From JAFLCM01 sp046154665 (lineage in GTDB: Bacteria > Planctomycetota > Phycisphaerae > Phycisphaerales > UBA1924): 64,000 nucleotides of DNA. Positions 17,535 through 26,029 of this stretch are shown here, piece by piece; positions within the stretch are counted from its first letter, which is position 1, and each line of letters begins with the position of its first letter. The DNA is taken from assembly GCA_046154665.1 (NCBI GenBank), contig JBJXFG010000098.1, positions 1 to 64,000 of the forward strand. Reading direction: 5' to 3'. The translations under genes were made by a program, and so were the position numbers. The notes beneath the pieces are model-generated. The model did no database searches. It saw nothing but the letters and a program-made list of their open reading frames with translations, and was not told where the DNA came from.

Positions 17535-18452
17535 TCATCGATCCCGATACGCCGTGTGGCAAGCCTTGCACGACGCCTCGACCGCGCCCCACGCGGCATC
17601 CAGGGCTTCCGCACGCGCTCCCGCGACGAAGCCGCGCTCGAGTTCCGACGCCCGCGTGCTGCTCTCGCGCATCAGATGGATGAAATCCGCTCCGAAGGCG
17701 GTCGCTTCGGCGGTTTCGACGCTGGTGCGGAGGTGGTCGGCCAGCCGGCCCGCTTCCGCCGCGGGGACCAGGTCGGGGTGTTCGGCGGGCGTGCGCCAGT
17801 TGTTCTTGCGGATGAGCCCGAGGTTCTCAAAGGCGGCGTCGATCTCGACCATCGCGGCGACCAGCCCCGCAGGGCGACGCACGCTGGGAAAGTCGGCGGG
17901 GGCCGCGTCGAGCGCGGCGATCGACGCCGGGCGCGTCTCTTGCACGCAGCGGTACAGACCCGAGTAAGACGGGCTCGTCCCCGCCCGCTTCATCAGCGTC
18001 ACGGCCTCGTCGTTGGTGAGCCGCCCGAGCGTGACCGCGGCGGCGGCGGCGACGGCGGGGCCGCGGTGCTTGCCATGGTGGCAGTGCAGGTAGATCGGGC
18101 CGGGCAGATCACGCACGGCGCGGGCGATCTCGAGACGCTGCCCGTCGGTGATCGTCGCGTACGTAGTCGGGATGTGGACATAGCGCATGCCGCGGGCCTG
18201 AGCGCCGTCGGCGTCGGGGGCGGCGCCGTCCACCGAGATGATGGTGCGGACACCCATCGCGCGGAGTTCGTCGAGGGCGGCGGGTGATTGGGGGCCGCTG
18301 CCGCTGATGAGGCCGGGGGTGATGGTGTGGAGATTGTGGAGGAGAGACGCGCGCGCAAAACTGGCTCGCTGAGCCGATGTCGCGGGCTGCGTCGGGGCGC
18401 ACGCGGCGAGGGCCGCGAGAACGAAGAGAGTGAGCGCTGTGCGGTGCTTCAT
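17535..18452 (-). CDS. lipoprotein fusing a dual-specificity-phosphatase-like domain to a cytochrome c'-like domain
   Basis: A 305-residue protein. The lipobox LAAC places Cys18 as the lipidated residue, so the protein is outside the inner membrane. Residues 40-170 form a phosphatase-like domain: ITPGLISGSGPQSP, VRTIISVDG, and the Cys-X5-Arg loop HCHHGKHRGP (Cys124, Arg130). Residues 195-305 are helical and end in CKACHTAYR (Cys295, Cys298, His299), the CxxCH haem site at the end of a four-helix cytochrome c'. The start is the ATG at 18452. The fusion suggests redox- or ligand-controlled phosphatase activity, or simply a haem protein whose phosphatase domain has been repurposed. No known name. 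Confidence 0.75.
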   Translation of the reverse strand: MKHRTALTLFVLAALAACAPTQPATSAQRASFARASLLHNLHTITPGLISGSGPQSPAALDELRAMGVRTIISVDGAAPDADGAQARGMRYVHIPTTYATITDGQRLEIARAVRDLPGPIYLHCHHGKHRGPAVAAAAAVTLGRLTNDEAVTLMKRAGTSPSYSGLYRCVQETRPASIAALDAAPADFPSVRRPAGLVAAMVEIDAAFENLGLIRKNNWRTPAEHPDLVPAAEAGRLADHLRTSVETAEATAFGADFIHLMRESSTRASELERGFVAGARAEALDAAWGAVEASCKACHTAYRDR

Positions 18453-18521
18453 CGACCCCGGATTCCTGTGCGCCGAAGTGTCGACCCTTCGGGCCTTCAT
18501 CGAATGCTCTGAGAAGCTCGA

Positions 18522-18611
18522 GCAACGAACCCCGAGCGTAAGCGAGTGGGCTGAACCTGCCTGGGATTCCCAATCTCCCGAAGACCCGTCGCTCACGCTC
18601 CGGGCTCGCTG
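18522..18611. repeat. dispersed palindromic repeat, family A, copy 3
   Basis: The left arm GAACCCCGAGCGTAAGCGAG pairs with the right arm GTCGCTCACGCTCCGGGCTC. It lies between the stop of the M48 gene and the start of the phosphatase-cytochrome gene. Confidence 0.8.
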
Positions 18612-18646
18612 CGCGGAGGCCAGCTGGAAGCCTGCCCCGCCGTGCT

Positions 18647-19513
18647 TCACTTCGCGCGGGGTTTGGGCGCGGGCGGCAGGCGCTTGAGCCGGTCGACCAT
18701 CGGCACGAACGAAGCTTCGTTGAACGCGAACTGCGGGTTGTCCTTGGTGTTGGCGTACTTGCCTTTCAGGTCTTCCTTGATGCGGTCGATGCGCGTCTGC
18801 GGCGCGGGGTGGGTGCTGAGCCACTCCGGTTGCCCCCCCCCGCCGCCCTGGCTGGCTTCCTTGAGGATCTGCATGACCTGGAGCTGGCCCGCGGGGTTGT
18901 AGCCGGCGCGGACCATGTAGCGAATGCCCAGCGAATCGGCCTCGGACTCTTCGTCGCGCCCGTACTTCATCGAGAACAGCCCGCCGCCCTGGGTGATGAC
19001 GCTCGAGACCATCTGCCCGTAGTCCGCGCCGGCGACCACGCCGCCGACCGCCGCACCGACCTGGAAGGCGGTGTCGCGCCCGATGCGCTGGTCGATGTGC
19101 TCGGCGGTGACGTGGCCGATCTCGTGTCCGAGGACGCCGGCGAGCTGGGCCTCGTTTGTCATGCGTTCCATCAGCGCGCGGCTCATGAACACCTGCCCGC
19201 CGGGGAGCGCGAAGGCGTTGATCACGTCGCTGTTCAGCAGCGTGAACTTCCAGGGGATGTCCTTGTACTCCTTCTCGACATGGGCGGCGACCTTGAAGCC
19301 GATCTGCGACACATAATCGCGCAGCACCTGGTCCGGCACTTCGCCGCCGTAGGCCGCCGTCAGCTTGGGGCCTTCCTGCGCGCCCAGCGCGATCTCCTGG
19401 CTCCGCGGCATGCCGGTGAACTGCAGCTTCCCTGTGGCGACATTGGTCGCACACGCGGCGGCGAGCGCGGCACCGGCCAGAGCGAGCAGCGTGAAGGCAG
19501 CGGAACGGTTCAT
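18647..19513 (-). CDS. M48-family metalloprotease lipoprotein
   Basis: A 288-residue zinc protease. The signal peptide ends in the lipobox LAAAC (Cys about 22). The zinc site is GHEIGHVTAEH, with the third ligand in EESEADSLGIRYM further on. INAFALPGGQVFMSRAL precedes the HExxH helix as in the M48 (Ste24/BepA/LoiP) group. A C-terminal segment WLSTHPAPQTRIDRI is also typical. It is predicted to act in the periplasm on misassembled envelope proteins. The start at 19513 gives the usual length of 250-300 residues. Confidence 0.9.
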   Translation of the reverse strand: MNRSAAFTLLALAGAALAAACATNVATGKLQFTGMPRSQEIALGAQEGPKLTAAYGGEVPDQVLRDYVSQIGFKVAAHVEKEYKDIPWKFTLLNSDVINAFALPGGQVFMSRALMERMTNEAQLAGVLGHEIGHVTAEHIDQRIGRDTAFQVGAAVGGVVAGADYGQMVSSVITQGGGLFSMKYGRDEESEADSLGIRYMVRAGYNPAGQLQVMQILKEASQGGGGGQPEWLSTHPAPQTRIDRIKEDLKGKYANTKDNPQFAFNEASFVPMVDRLKRLPPAPKPRAK

Positions 19514-19639
19514 GCGTGAATCCTCCAGGTGCGGCGCGGCGACTGTCGCGCCGCCCGCGAAAGTGTCCCAGCGTTTGCCCTGTGCGGCAAGTGGTCGGTG
19601 GGACAGCTTATCGAGGTGTACCGATTGGGGAGCGCAGGG

Positions 19640-19672
19640 GTTCGCACCGACCTGAAGACAGGTCGGTGGCAC
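19640..19672. repeat. inverted repeat, family E, copy 3
   Basis: GTTCGCACCGACCTG / CAGGTCGGTGGCAC, with the GAAGA loop between them, lies directly upstream of the menG promoter. Relatives are at 25975-26082 and 30978-31010. Confidence 0.65.
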
Positions 19673-19693
19673 AGCACGCGGGTGCCGTGCTCC

Positions 19694-19699
19694 TACGAT
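19694..19699 (+). promoter_or_regulatory. putative -10 element of a leaderless promoter
   Basis: TACGAT ends 8 bases before the ATG of menG at 19708. No Shine-Dalgarno sequence is present. Confidence 0.5.
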
Positions 19700-19707
19700 C
19701 GTCCCTC

Positions 19708-20544
19708 ATGCCCACCGCACAGGACACGCCGCGTTCGCCCGCCTGGTCTGAGGGCGAGCTGCGCGCCGATCCGCACCGCAACGCCCAAAAGGCCGAGAAG
19801 GTGCGGGGGATGTTCGCCGCCATCGCGCGGTCGTATGACCTCAACAACCGGCTGCACTCGTTCGGGCGCGATGTGGCGTGGCGCAAGGCCGCCGTGCGGC
19901 TGGCGCAGGTGAAGTCCGGCGACGACGTGCTCGACGTGGCCTGCGGCACGGGCGATCTCACGCGGGCCTTCGCGGATACGGGCCCGCGCAGGGTGGTCGG
20001 GCTGGATTTCACGCCGCAGATGCTGGACATCGCGTGCCAGAAATCCGGGGTGGCGCGGGGGCTGCGCTCGAACGAGGTACCGGGGACTCCTGTGGGCGGC
20101 GGGCGGCGCGGCGCCGTCGGGGCAACCCGGGTGCTGCCCGAGTATCTCGACGGCGACGCGATGAACCTGCCGTTCCCGGACGGCTCGTTCGACGTGGTCT
20201 CGATCGCTTTCGGCCTGCGCAACGTGAGCGACCCGGGCAAGGCACTCCGCGAGTTCCAGCGCGTTCTTCGCCCAGGGGGGCGCGTGGTGGTGCTCGAGTT
20301 CGCGCGCCCGCGCTCGAATCTGGTCGCGTGGGCCAACGACGTCTATACGTCGAAGGTCATGCCGTGGTCCGCCACGATGATCAGCGGCGACCGCAGCGGG
20401 GCCTACCGGTACCTGCCCAAGAGCATCGAGACCTTCCTGACGCGCGAGCAGGTCGCGGATTCGCTGCGCGCGGCCGGTTTCACCGAGGTTTCACAGAAAG
20501 CGATGACCTTCGGCGTGTGCGTGTGCAGCGTGGGGCGGTGCTGA
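19708..20544 (+). CDS. menG: demethylmenaquinone methyltransferase (UbiE/MenG family)
   Basis: A 278-residue SAM-dependent methyltransferase that methylates demethylmenaquinone in the last step of menaquinone synthesis. Family segments: RGMFAAIARSYDLNNRLHS, the SAM-binding VLDVACGTGDLTR, VVGLDFTPQML, GDAMNLPFPDGSFDVVSIAFGLRNV and LREFQRVLRPGGRVVVLEFA. It is about 30 residues longer than typical because of a Gly/Arg-rich insert around residues 118-140. With futalosine-type mqnB nearby, a menaquinone rather than ubiquinone role is preferred. Confidence 0.92.
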   Translation: MPTAQDTPRSPAWSEGELRADPHRNAQKAEKVRGMFAAIARSYDLNNRLHSFGRDVAWRKAAVRLAQVKSGDDVLDVACGTGDLTRAFADTGPRRVVGLDFTPQMLDIACQKSGVARGLRSNEVPGTPVGGGRRGAVGATRVLPEYLDGDAMNLPFPDGSFDVVSIAFGLRNVSDPGKALREFQRVLRPGGRVVVLEFARPRSNLVAWANDVYTSKVMPWSATMISGDRSGAYRYLPKSIETFLTREQVADSLRAAGFTEVSQKAMTFGVCVCSVGRC

Positions 20545-21181
20545 GTCTCCTCCTCTCTAAAGACAGTCCACCGCGGAGATCGCGGAGGGCGCGGAGGAAG
20601 GCAGAGAGAAGAGGAGAGAATGAGGCGGAACGCTGGCGGAAAGGTCGGCGACAGGTCATACACGTCGACGCTTGAAGGCGTGCCTTTGAGGCCGTCGCTG
20701 AGCCGCTTTGGGCGAAGTGACGGATCAACGCATGATGAAGGATGCCCGAGAACCGGACCAGAGATCACCTGAGTCGGGGGGAGCGGGCGGGATTTCTTAG
20801 ATTTCTTCCGATCTTCGCAGGGGCCAACAGCCGCTCGCGCTCGGGCGCGATGAGCGTGGGCGCCGCGCGTTACCGGGCTCGCGGCGCTGGTGATGGGACG
20901 TTGCCCACCGCGTTGTGTCCGAGAACGCGGCGTGTGGCAGCACGGTGCGTCCGTGATAACCGGCGGATTCGCGTGTGGAACCGCGCGCGGACGTGCGTTC
21001 GCGTTATCGCGGACGTGTTTCAGCACGCTGTGGAACTTGGGTTTCACCTCACGATGAAAGCAGCGTCACACGGATGACCGCTCGTGTCGGACCCGAACCT
21101 CTCACCTCCTCCCTCCGCACCTCCGCACCTCCGCACCTTCTCCTTCCCCTCCCCCCCCTTCTCACAAGGCAGACCCGCACC
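20545..21181. other. intergenic region without a recognised gene
   Basis: These 637 bases hold a half-element (CCACCGCGGAGATCGCGGAG at about 20568-20587, related to the inverted repeat at 42017-42189). A C-rich tandem tract (CTCCGCACCTCCGCACC) lies just before the next start. Open frames here have no coding character. The promoter of the next gene should lie in the second half. Confidence 0.45.
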
Positions 21182-21886
21182 ATGAACATCGAGATGCTCA
21201 ACGAACGGTTCTTCGAGGCCCTGATCAACGGCGACCGCGTTGCCTCACGCCGAATGCTCGACGAGGCGCAGCGCTCCGGCCTCTCGGCCCAAGACCTCAT
21301 CCAGGATGTGTGCTGGCCCACCTATGAGCTGATCTCCAAGCTGTTCCGCAACGACCAGCTCACCACGCTGGCCCACCACATGGCCACGCGGCTGATGCGG
21401 GTGCTCGTTGACCAGGTGTCGCAGCAGCTCGAACGTGCTGCTCCCAACGGGCGCACAGTGTTCGCCTACTGCGGCCCGACCGACGCCGACGAACTCGGCG
21501 CCCAGATGGCCGTGGACATGCTCGAAGCCGGCGGCTACGAAGTCCGCTTCGCGGGCGGCGGCATCGCCTCCGACGAAGTCCTCGCCATGGTGCAGGAAAA
21601 CAAGCCCGACGTGCTGCTGACTTTCGCCACGGCACCGAGCGACCTGCCCGCCCTGCGCCAGCTCATCGACACCATCCGCGAGATCGGTGCTTGCGATCAG
21701 ACGCAGATCGTGGTCGGCGGCGGGGTGTTCAACCGTGCCGAGGGCCTGGCCGAAGAGATCGGCGCCGACCTGTGGGCGTTCGACCCGCTCGACCTGGTGG
21801 GCGCGATGACCGCCGAGCCGCAGCGCCGGGCCCCGGCGAACCAGCGGACGGTCGGGAAGAAGCGGCAGATGCGCGCGGCGGCGTGA
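21182..21886 (+). CDS. cobalamin-binding-fold protein lacking the usual His ligand
   Basis: A 234-residue protein with a helical N-terminal half (B12-binding_2-like cap, residues 1-85) and a Rossmann-like B12-binding half (residues 90-215). The segment VFAYCGPTDADELGAQMAVD corresponds to the cobalamin site, but the DxHxxG motif is DADELG, with Asp in place of the His that ligates cobalt. GGYEVRFAGGGIASDEV and IVVGGGVFN follow as in the fold. It may bind B12 base-on, or bind another ligand. The protein is cytoplasmic. A regulatory role is inferred from CarH/LitR-like proteins that pair this module with a DNA-binding domain, which is missing here. Confidence 0.75.
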   Translation: MNIEMLNERFFEALINGDRVASRRMLDEAQRSGLSAQDLIQDVCWPTYELISKLFRNDQLTTLAHHMATRLMRVLVDQVSQQLERAAPNGRTVFAYCGPTDADELGAQMAVDMLEAGGYEVRFAGGGIASDEVLAMVQENKPDVLLTFATAPSDLPALRQLIDTIREIGACDQTQIVVGGGVFNRAEGLAEEIGADLWAFDPLDLVGAMTAEPQRRAPANQRTVGKKRQMRAAA

Positions 21887-21900
21887 GGTCTTGAAGAAGG

Positions 21901-21960
21901 CACCAGGCATCGGGCATTAGGCATCAGGCACTGCACGCTAGGCACTGGGCACTGGGCTCT
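21901..21960. repeat. short imperfect tandem repeats
   Basis: Degenerate copies of AGGCATCAGGCACTGGGCA lie directly after the B12-fold gene. Confidence 0.6.
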
Positions 21961-21988
21961 GCGTCCTTGAGAACCACAAGACAACAAA

Positions 21989-22024
21989 GCGGCCCCGGCG
22001 TTGTGCCGGAGCCGCTGTCTTTTC
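21989..22024 (+). terminator. rho-independent terminator
   Basis: GCGGCCCCGGC (21989-21999) pairs with GCCGGAGCCGC (22005-22015) with one mismatch, followed by TGTCTTTTC. It lies between convergent genes and probably ends the B12-fold unit. Confidence 0.7.
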
Positions 22025-22032
22025 ACTCTGGC

Positions 22033-22080
22033 CTCAAGCCTCAGGCCACAAGCCCCAAGCCCCAAGCCCCAAGCCTCAAG
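22033..22080. repeat. tandem repeat, unit CAAGCCCC
   Basis: Copies of CAAGCCTC, CACAAGCC and CAAGCCCC run up to the stop of the dockerin-bearing gene. Confidence 0.7.
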
Positions 22081-22101
22081 ACCTGCCTCATGCCTTCCGC
22101 A

Positions 22102-24018
22102 TCACGGCGTCGCTTCCAACTGCTGGATCGTCTCCAGCAACTCGACGATGTGGGCGTTGAGCTCGGCGGGCGTGCGGGCGTTGACCCAAGTGGTGTAGCC
22201 CTCGATGGTCGTGAACCCCAGCGCGGCGAGCACCGGCGGCAACGCCGCGGGCGCTTCGGGCAGGGCGGATTGGTGCGCGGTTGCGGTGCCGGTCTCGCCG
22301 GAGCCGGGGCGGGTGCCCTGGCCGGTGGTCGCGGTGTCGCGTGCGAGCGCGGTGGTGTCGATGGGCGCGGAGGCCGAGCCGGTGCCGGGATCGCCGGGGC
22401 GGCCGCTGCCGCAGGTGGTGCCGAAGCGGCCGAGGAAGAGTGTGAGGTCGGCGGTGTTGACCCCGAGGTCGCCGTCGAGATCGCGCGACACGCCGCAGGG
22501 GCCGGACTGGCCGAACTGGCCGAGCAAGAGGGTCAGGTCGGCGGTGTTGACGGCGTTGTCGCCGTTGAGGTCGCCGAGGCAGGGCCAGCGGACGCTGAAG
22601 GTGAGTTCTCCGTCGGGGCCGGTGCGGACATCGCCGGTGAGCGTGCCGAGGATGTCGTTCTTGAGGACGCCGGGGTTGGCCTTGACGGTGTAGTCGCCGA
22701 CGGGCATGAACGCGTTGCCCATCTCGAAGTAGGCCCATGTCGGTTGGTCGGTCGAGAGCTTCAGCGAGAAGCAGGATGCCAAGTTGTTCGTCGGGTCGCC
22801 CGATCCGGCGTTGACCTTCCGCTGCGAGATGACAAGCGGGTCCCCGCCGCCGCTGGAACCCACGGGGCCGTAGTACCGCACATACTGATTCCCGCCCGGC
22901 CCCGACGGCGGGACTGTCGAGCCTTGGGCCGGGTTGCAGTCGGTCTTGTGGACGGCGAAGGGGACGAGGCCGGCGGAGCCGCCGCCGAGGTCCGCAGAGG
23001 TGGGCGTGTAGAGGTCGAAAAGGGTGAGGCCACCTCCGAGCGGATCGCCGACATAGATCGGAGAGGTCCACGCGAATGAAAACTCGTCATTGAGTCCATT
23101 GACAATCACGCGCCCCGATAGATTCGAAGCAGAAAACTGCATGTATGGCGCTGGATTAATATCTCCAGGATCAAAGCTGGCGAACAGAACAATCGTACCG
23201 TAAAACGCCCCATCACATTCAATGTAGCTTGGCGCAAACGCATTCATATACTCTGTCAGTACCTCCGCAACAAGGTCCCCACCGACGTCGATGCGCCCAA
23301 TCGCGAAGGCAGGCGTCGACGCGAACGCCCCCTCGATTCGCGCGTAGCAACTCCCATCGACTTCGATTCCTCGATGAGTATTCGCCCTCATCACAATTGG
23401 ATCAGCTTGGGTACCGATGTCACCACCAACAAACACCTGTCCCAGCGTTCCAAGTTGATTGGGAAGTGCGCCATACTCTACGAACACGTCGCCTCGAACA
23501 CTCCCAGCAACTCGGAGCTCCGCAAGTCTCGGCGCAAATCCGTTGGAGTATATGCACTCAATCGTCGACGTCGTATCTCCACCCACTTGCACCGGGCCGA
23601 GAATCTGCGACACCCGTACCTGCCCGAGATTGCCAGCGATAGAGGCGTGGATGATCGACGCTGCCCCAAGTGAATGAGTGGCCCCGGAATCGAACTTGAT
23701 GGTGCCAACCTCCGCAACCCGATTAACTAAATCGCCGATTGTTAATGTCAGACGAGCCGATGTCTGCTGTGACCGAAGGAGAATATCACCAATGCGATCG
23801 GTCGGGCTTTGGGCTTCAATCTCAAAGTCAGTCTGCGTCAAGTCACCAGGCGTTGGTGGCCGCGACAAAATCACATCGTAGCGTCCACTTCCTGGCGGGT
23901 TCTCTTGCACGATTGGGGGGTCAGCTGGCCCTGACAAGACGTTCACCGTGATCTGGGCATTGAGTTCGGCACTTAAAGTCAACAACGCGATTGCAGAGAG
24001 ACTCGTGAAACGAAGCAT
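22102..24018 (-). CDS. secreted protein with two dockerin-like calcium repeats; mosaic base composition
   Basis: A 638-residue protein with a signal peptide (MLRFTSLSAIALLTLSAELNA-Q). Residues 30-310 are beta-helix-like, with recurrent short strands and Gly turns (IDVGGDLVAEV, VFVGGDIGTQ, LRVAGSVRGDV). Residues about 310-470 form a beta-rich Gly/Asn domain. Residues about 475-530 hold two EF-hand-like dockerin repeats (CLGDLNGDNAVNTADLT, RDLDGDLGVNTADLT). A disordered linker and a helical tail end the protein. In Phycisphaerae these repeats mark many secreted proteins. By eye the codons for the first 320 residues are clearly less GC-rich than the rest. It lies 7 bases after the SUMF-fold gene, so both are in one operon. 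Confidence 0.8.
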   Translation of the reverse strand: MLRFTSLSAIALLTLSAELNAQITVNVLSGPADPPIVQENPPGSGRYDVILSRPPTPGDLTQTDFEIEAQSPTDRIGDILLRSQQTSARLTLTIGDLVNRVAEVGTIKFDSGATHSLGAASIIHASIAGNLGQVRVSQILGPVQVGGDTTSTIECIYSNGFAPRLAELRVAGSVRGDVFVEYGALPNQLGTLGQVFVGGDIGTQADPIVMRANTHRGIEVDGSCYARIEGAFASTPAFAIGRIDVGGDLVAEVLTEYMNAFAPSYIECDGAFYGTIVLFASFDPGDINPAPYMQFSASNLSGRVIVNGLNDEFSFAWTSPIYVGDPLGGGLTLFDLYTPTSADLGGGSAGLVPFAVHKTDCNPAQGSTVPPSGPGGNQYVRYYGPVGSSGGGDPLVISQRKVNAGSGDPTNNLASCFSLKLSTDQPTWAYFEMGNAFMPVGDYTVKANPGVLKNDILGTLTGDVRTGPDGELTFSVRWPCLGDLNGDNAVNTADLTLLLGQFGQSGPCGVSRDLDGDLGVNTADLTLFLGRFGTTCGSGRPGDPGTGSASAPIDTTALARDTATTGQGTRPGSGETGTATAHQSALPEAPAALPPVLAALGFTTIEGYTTWVNARTPAELNAHIVELLETIQQLEATP

Positions 24019-24025
24019 CGCTCGT

Positions 24026-25117
24026 CTACCTTTCTCGAAGCTTGCCGCTTCGCAGCACTATGAGAAGAACCATCAGCGTGGCTCCCGGAGCGGGAACCGC
24101 GCGTGCGAGTCGGATCACTCCCAACTCACCGCTTGGCCAACTACCAGCATCTCTTGCGTCGATCCGGTCGGACACATCTCCGAGGTATTCCCCTGCATAA
24201 CTACCTCGGTTCCGTCGAAGATACGGCAGCAACTCTCCCCGCGATGTGATCGTCGACTCGAGCCACTCGGCCTTCAACCCGCCGCCGCTTAGATCCCACA
24301 GCCCCCAAGGGGACGTCACATCGCCATAGGCACGAACCGCGTAGTTAAACGTGAAATCGCCGCCGTTGCTCTGTCCGACTCCCGGAGCTCCGATGATCGG
24401 CGCGCTATCGCTCGTTGTTGGATAACGCCAATAACCCGGCCGGTCTTGTCCGTTCTTGTGCGGATCGAAGTAGGCCGCCTTGACCCACTCGTCCTCCGTG
24501 GGAAGCCAGAACTTCGCTCCCGACAAGCGAGCCTGTTGGTCGTTGAACGTGCCATCGGGATTTGTGCCGAAGGTGCTTGTGTCGTACACCCCTGACTCAA
24601 ATGCCCATGCAGCGGCGACCTTTTCATTGTGGAGCCAGTTCGCGTATCTCGCTGCATACCGCCAGCCAGGAGCGGCTGCGAAGTCCTCGACCCCCGGCCG
24701 AATCGCATAGTCCACGGAGCCGTCCGGTCGGTCAATCCAAGTCACCGTAATGCCCAAGAGCGTTCTCGACCGGCGCTCCGATTGGGGAATGAACGGCTTG
24801 TATGCGTTTAGGAAGTCCAGCCATTCGCGTGAAGTCGTCTCCGTTCGACTGATCTGGTACTCATAGTCAACCCTGCCGACCACGCGCTGAGGCGACGAGC
24901 CGGGCGGCTGAATCACTTGTGGCGCGTTCCCCGCGTGCGTGATCGTCGCCCAATGAGCCGGGTCTTCAAGCGGCGGCGGCGTCGGCCGCGCGGTCACTTC
25001 AGCCGCGCCCCATCCGAGCAGCATCATCATCGCAACGGCGCTCAACACCCAACCCAGCCCGCGTGGCGTCCAGCCACTGACACCAGTACGGCACCCGTTC
25101 GTACGATTCGTCTTCAT
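24026..25117 (-). CDS. secreted SUMF/FGE-fold protein with PEP-CTERM-like tail
   Basis: A 363-residue protein. The signal/anchor segment WVLSAVAMMMLLGWGAA is followed by a formylglycine-generating-enzyme-sulfatase fold: VDYEYQISRTETTSREWLDF, YAARYANWLHN, AKFWLPTEDEWVKAAYFDP, GLWDLSGGGLKAEWLES, RNRGSYAG and IRLAR. The paired active-site Cys of true formylglycine-generating enzymes are not seen, so it is a carbohydrate- or protein-binding relative rather than an enzyme. The tail VPAPGATLMVLLIVL-RSGKLRER is a sorting signal. AAGGAG precedes the ATG at 25117. It shares the lower GC of the 5' half of the next gene. Confidence 0.8.
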   Translation of the reverse strand: MKTNRTNGCRTGVSGWTPRGLGWVLSAVAMMMLLGWGAAEVTARPTPPPLEDPAHWATITHAGNAPQVIQPPGSSPQRVVGRVDYEYQISRTETTSREWLDFLNAYKPFIPQSERRSRTLLGITVTWIDRPDGSVDYAIRPGVEDFAAAPGWRYAARYANWLHNEKVAAAWAFESGVYDTSTFGTNPDGTFNDQQARLSGAKFWLPTEDEWVKAAYFDPHKNGQDRPGYWRYPTTSDSAPIIGAPGVGQSNGGDFTFNYAVRAYGDVTSPWGLWDLSGGGLKAEWLESTITSRGELLPYLRRNRGSYAGEYLGDVSDRIDARDAGSWPSGELGVIRLARAVPAPGATLMVLLIVLRSGKLRER

Positions 25118-25203
25118 ATGGAATACTCCTTGACGCTGTGCGGCGTCACCTTCAGAGTACCCCATGAATCGCTGACCCGGAAGCCCCGTGCGGGGAAAAT
25201 CAG

Positions 25204-25288
25204 GCAGTGGGCAGTGGGCAATGGGCAATGGGCAGTGGGCAGTGGGCAGTGGGCAGTGGGCAGTGGGCAGTGGGCAGTGGGCAGTGGC
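25204..25288. repeat. tandem repeat, unit GGGCAGT (7 bases)
   Basis: About twelve copies of GGGCAGT or GGGCAAT in a row lie upstream of the SUMF-fold gene. There are no spacers, so this is a microsatellite-like tract and not a CRISPR array. Confidence 0.9.
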
Positions 25289-25498
25289 GGATTCTCCACC
25301 CGCCATCCGCGGCTCGCCGCCCCACCGGAATGCCCCAAGCCCCGTCTCAGAACCACAGCATGACCCCAATTTCGGGCCTGGGCAAGTCAAGCGCGTGTTT
25401 TATTTTTGCGAATGCGCGATGGCGCGGTCGGCTTCGGTGCGCGTGCCGAGGGACAGGTTGGGAATCTCAGAAGAAGCGACCGCATTGCCGTGCAGCGC

Positions 25499-26029
25499 TC
25501 ACGGTGTCGATTGTGAGAAATCAAGGTTGCCCGACTCGCTGAATCCGACGCTCGGCGTGCGGAAGCCGGAGTCGAAGAAGACTTCGGCGATGGCGCCGGG
25601 CAGACGGTAGAGCATGGTGCCGCTGAAGCGGTAGGGGACGGCGCCGGTGGTCGGCGTGCCGCCTTGTGTCGGCACGGGCACGGGCAGGCGGATGCGCTGG
25701 GTGTGGCCGGGCGGGAGCGCGGCTTCGGAATCGCGGGTGCCCGCGAACACCTGGCGGCCGTTGAGGTTGAGCGCGTACGTCACGTCGTCGAGCGGCAGCG
25801 GCTCGTTGCTGTTGTTGGTGCCTTCGAGGGTGAAGGTGACGACGACGGCGTCCGCGGTGCGGTCGGTGATGGCGGCTTCGACGACGCTGAACGTCGGCGG
25901 CTTGGGATCGGCGCAGGCGGGGAGGAGGATCACGCAAGCGAGCAGCGAGAGCGCGGAGACTTGCCGCGCGCGTGCCGTGCCACGGGCCCGTCCTCGGGTC
26001 CGTGCTGCTGCTTGCGAAGCGTTGGTCAT
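25499..26029 (-). CDS. LEA14/WHy-domain lipoprotein
   Basis: A 176-residue protein. An Arg/Ala-rich N-terminus leads to a hydrophobic stretch and the lipobox LLPAC, so it is a predicted lipoprotein. The body has the water-stress/LEA type 2 beta-sandwich pattern: FSVVEAAITDRTADAVVVTF, LEGTNNSNEPLPLDDVTYAL, GTRDSEAALPPGHTQRIRLP, and a final strand set. Its first codons overlap an inverted repeat (25975-26082). The gene is divergent from the ABC exporter operon. Role unknown, perhaps envelope protection. Confidence 0.75.
   Translation of the reverse strand: MTNASQAAARTRGRARGTARARQVSALSLLACVILLPACADPKPPTFSVVEAAITDRTADAVVVTFTLEGTNNSNEPLPLDDVTYALNLNGRQVFAGTRDSEAALPPGHTQRIRLPVPVPTQGGTPTTGAVPYRFSGTMLYRLPGAIAEVFFDSGFRTPSVGFSESGNLDFSQSTP

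Noticed and set aside
20545..21181. hidden gene or structural RNA in the long gap after menG
   Set aside because: Frames are short and low-quality, and I could not draw a convincing tRNA or other known RNA fold.
25204..25288. possible CRISPR array
   Set aside because: Units are 7 bases with no spacers; it is a simple tandem tract.
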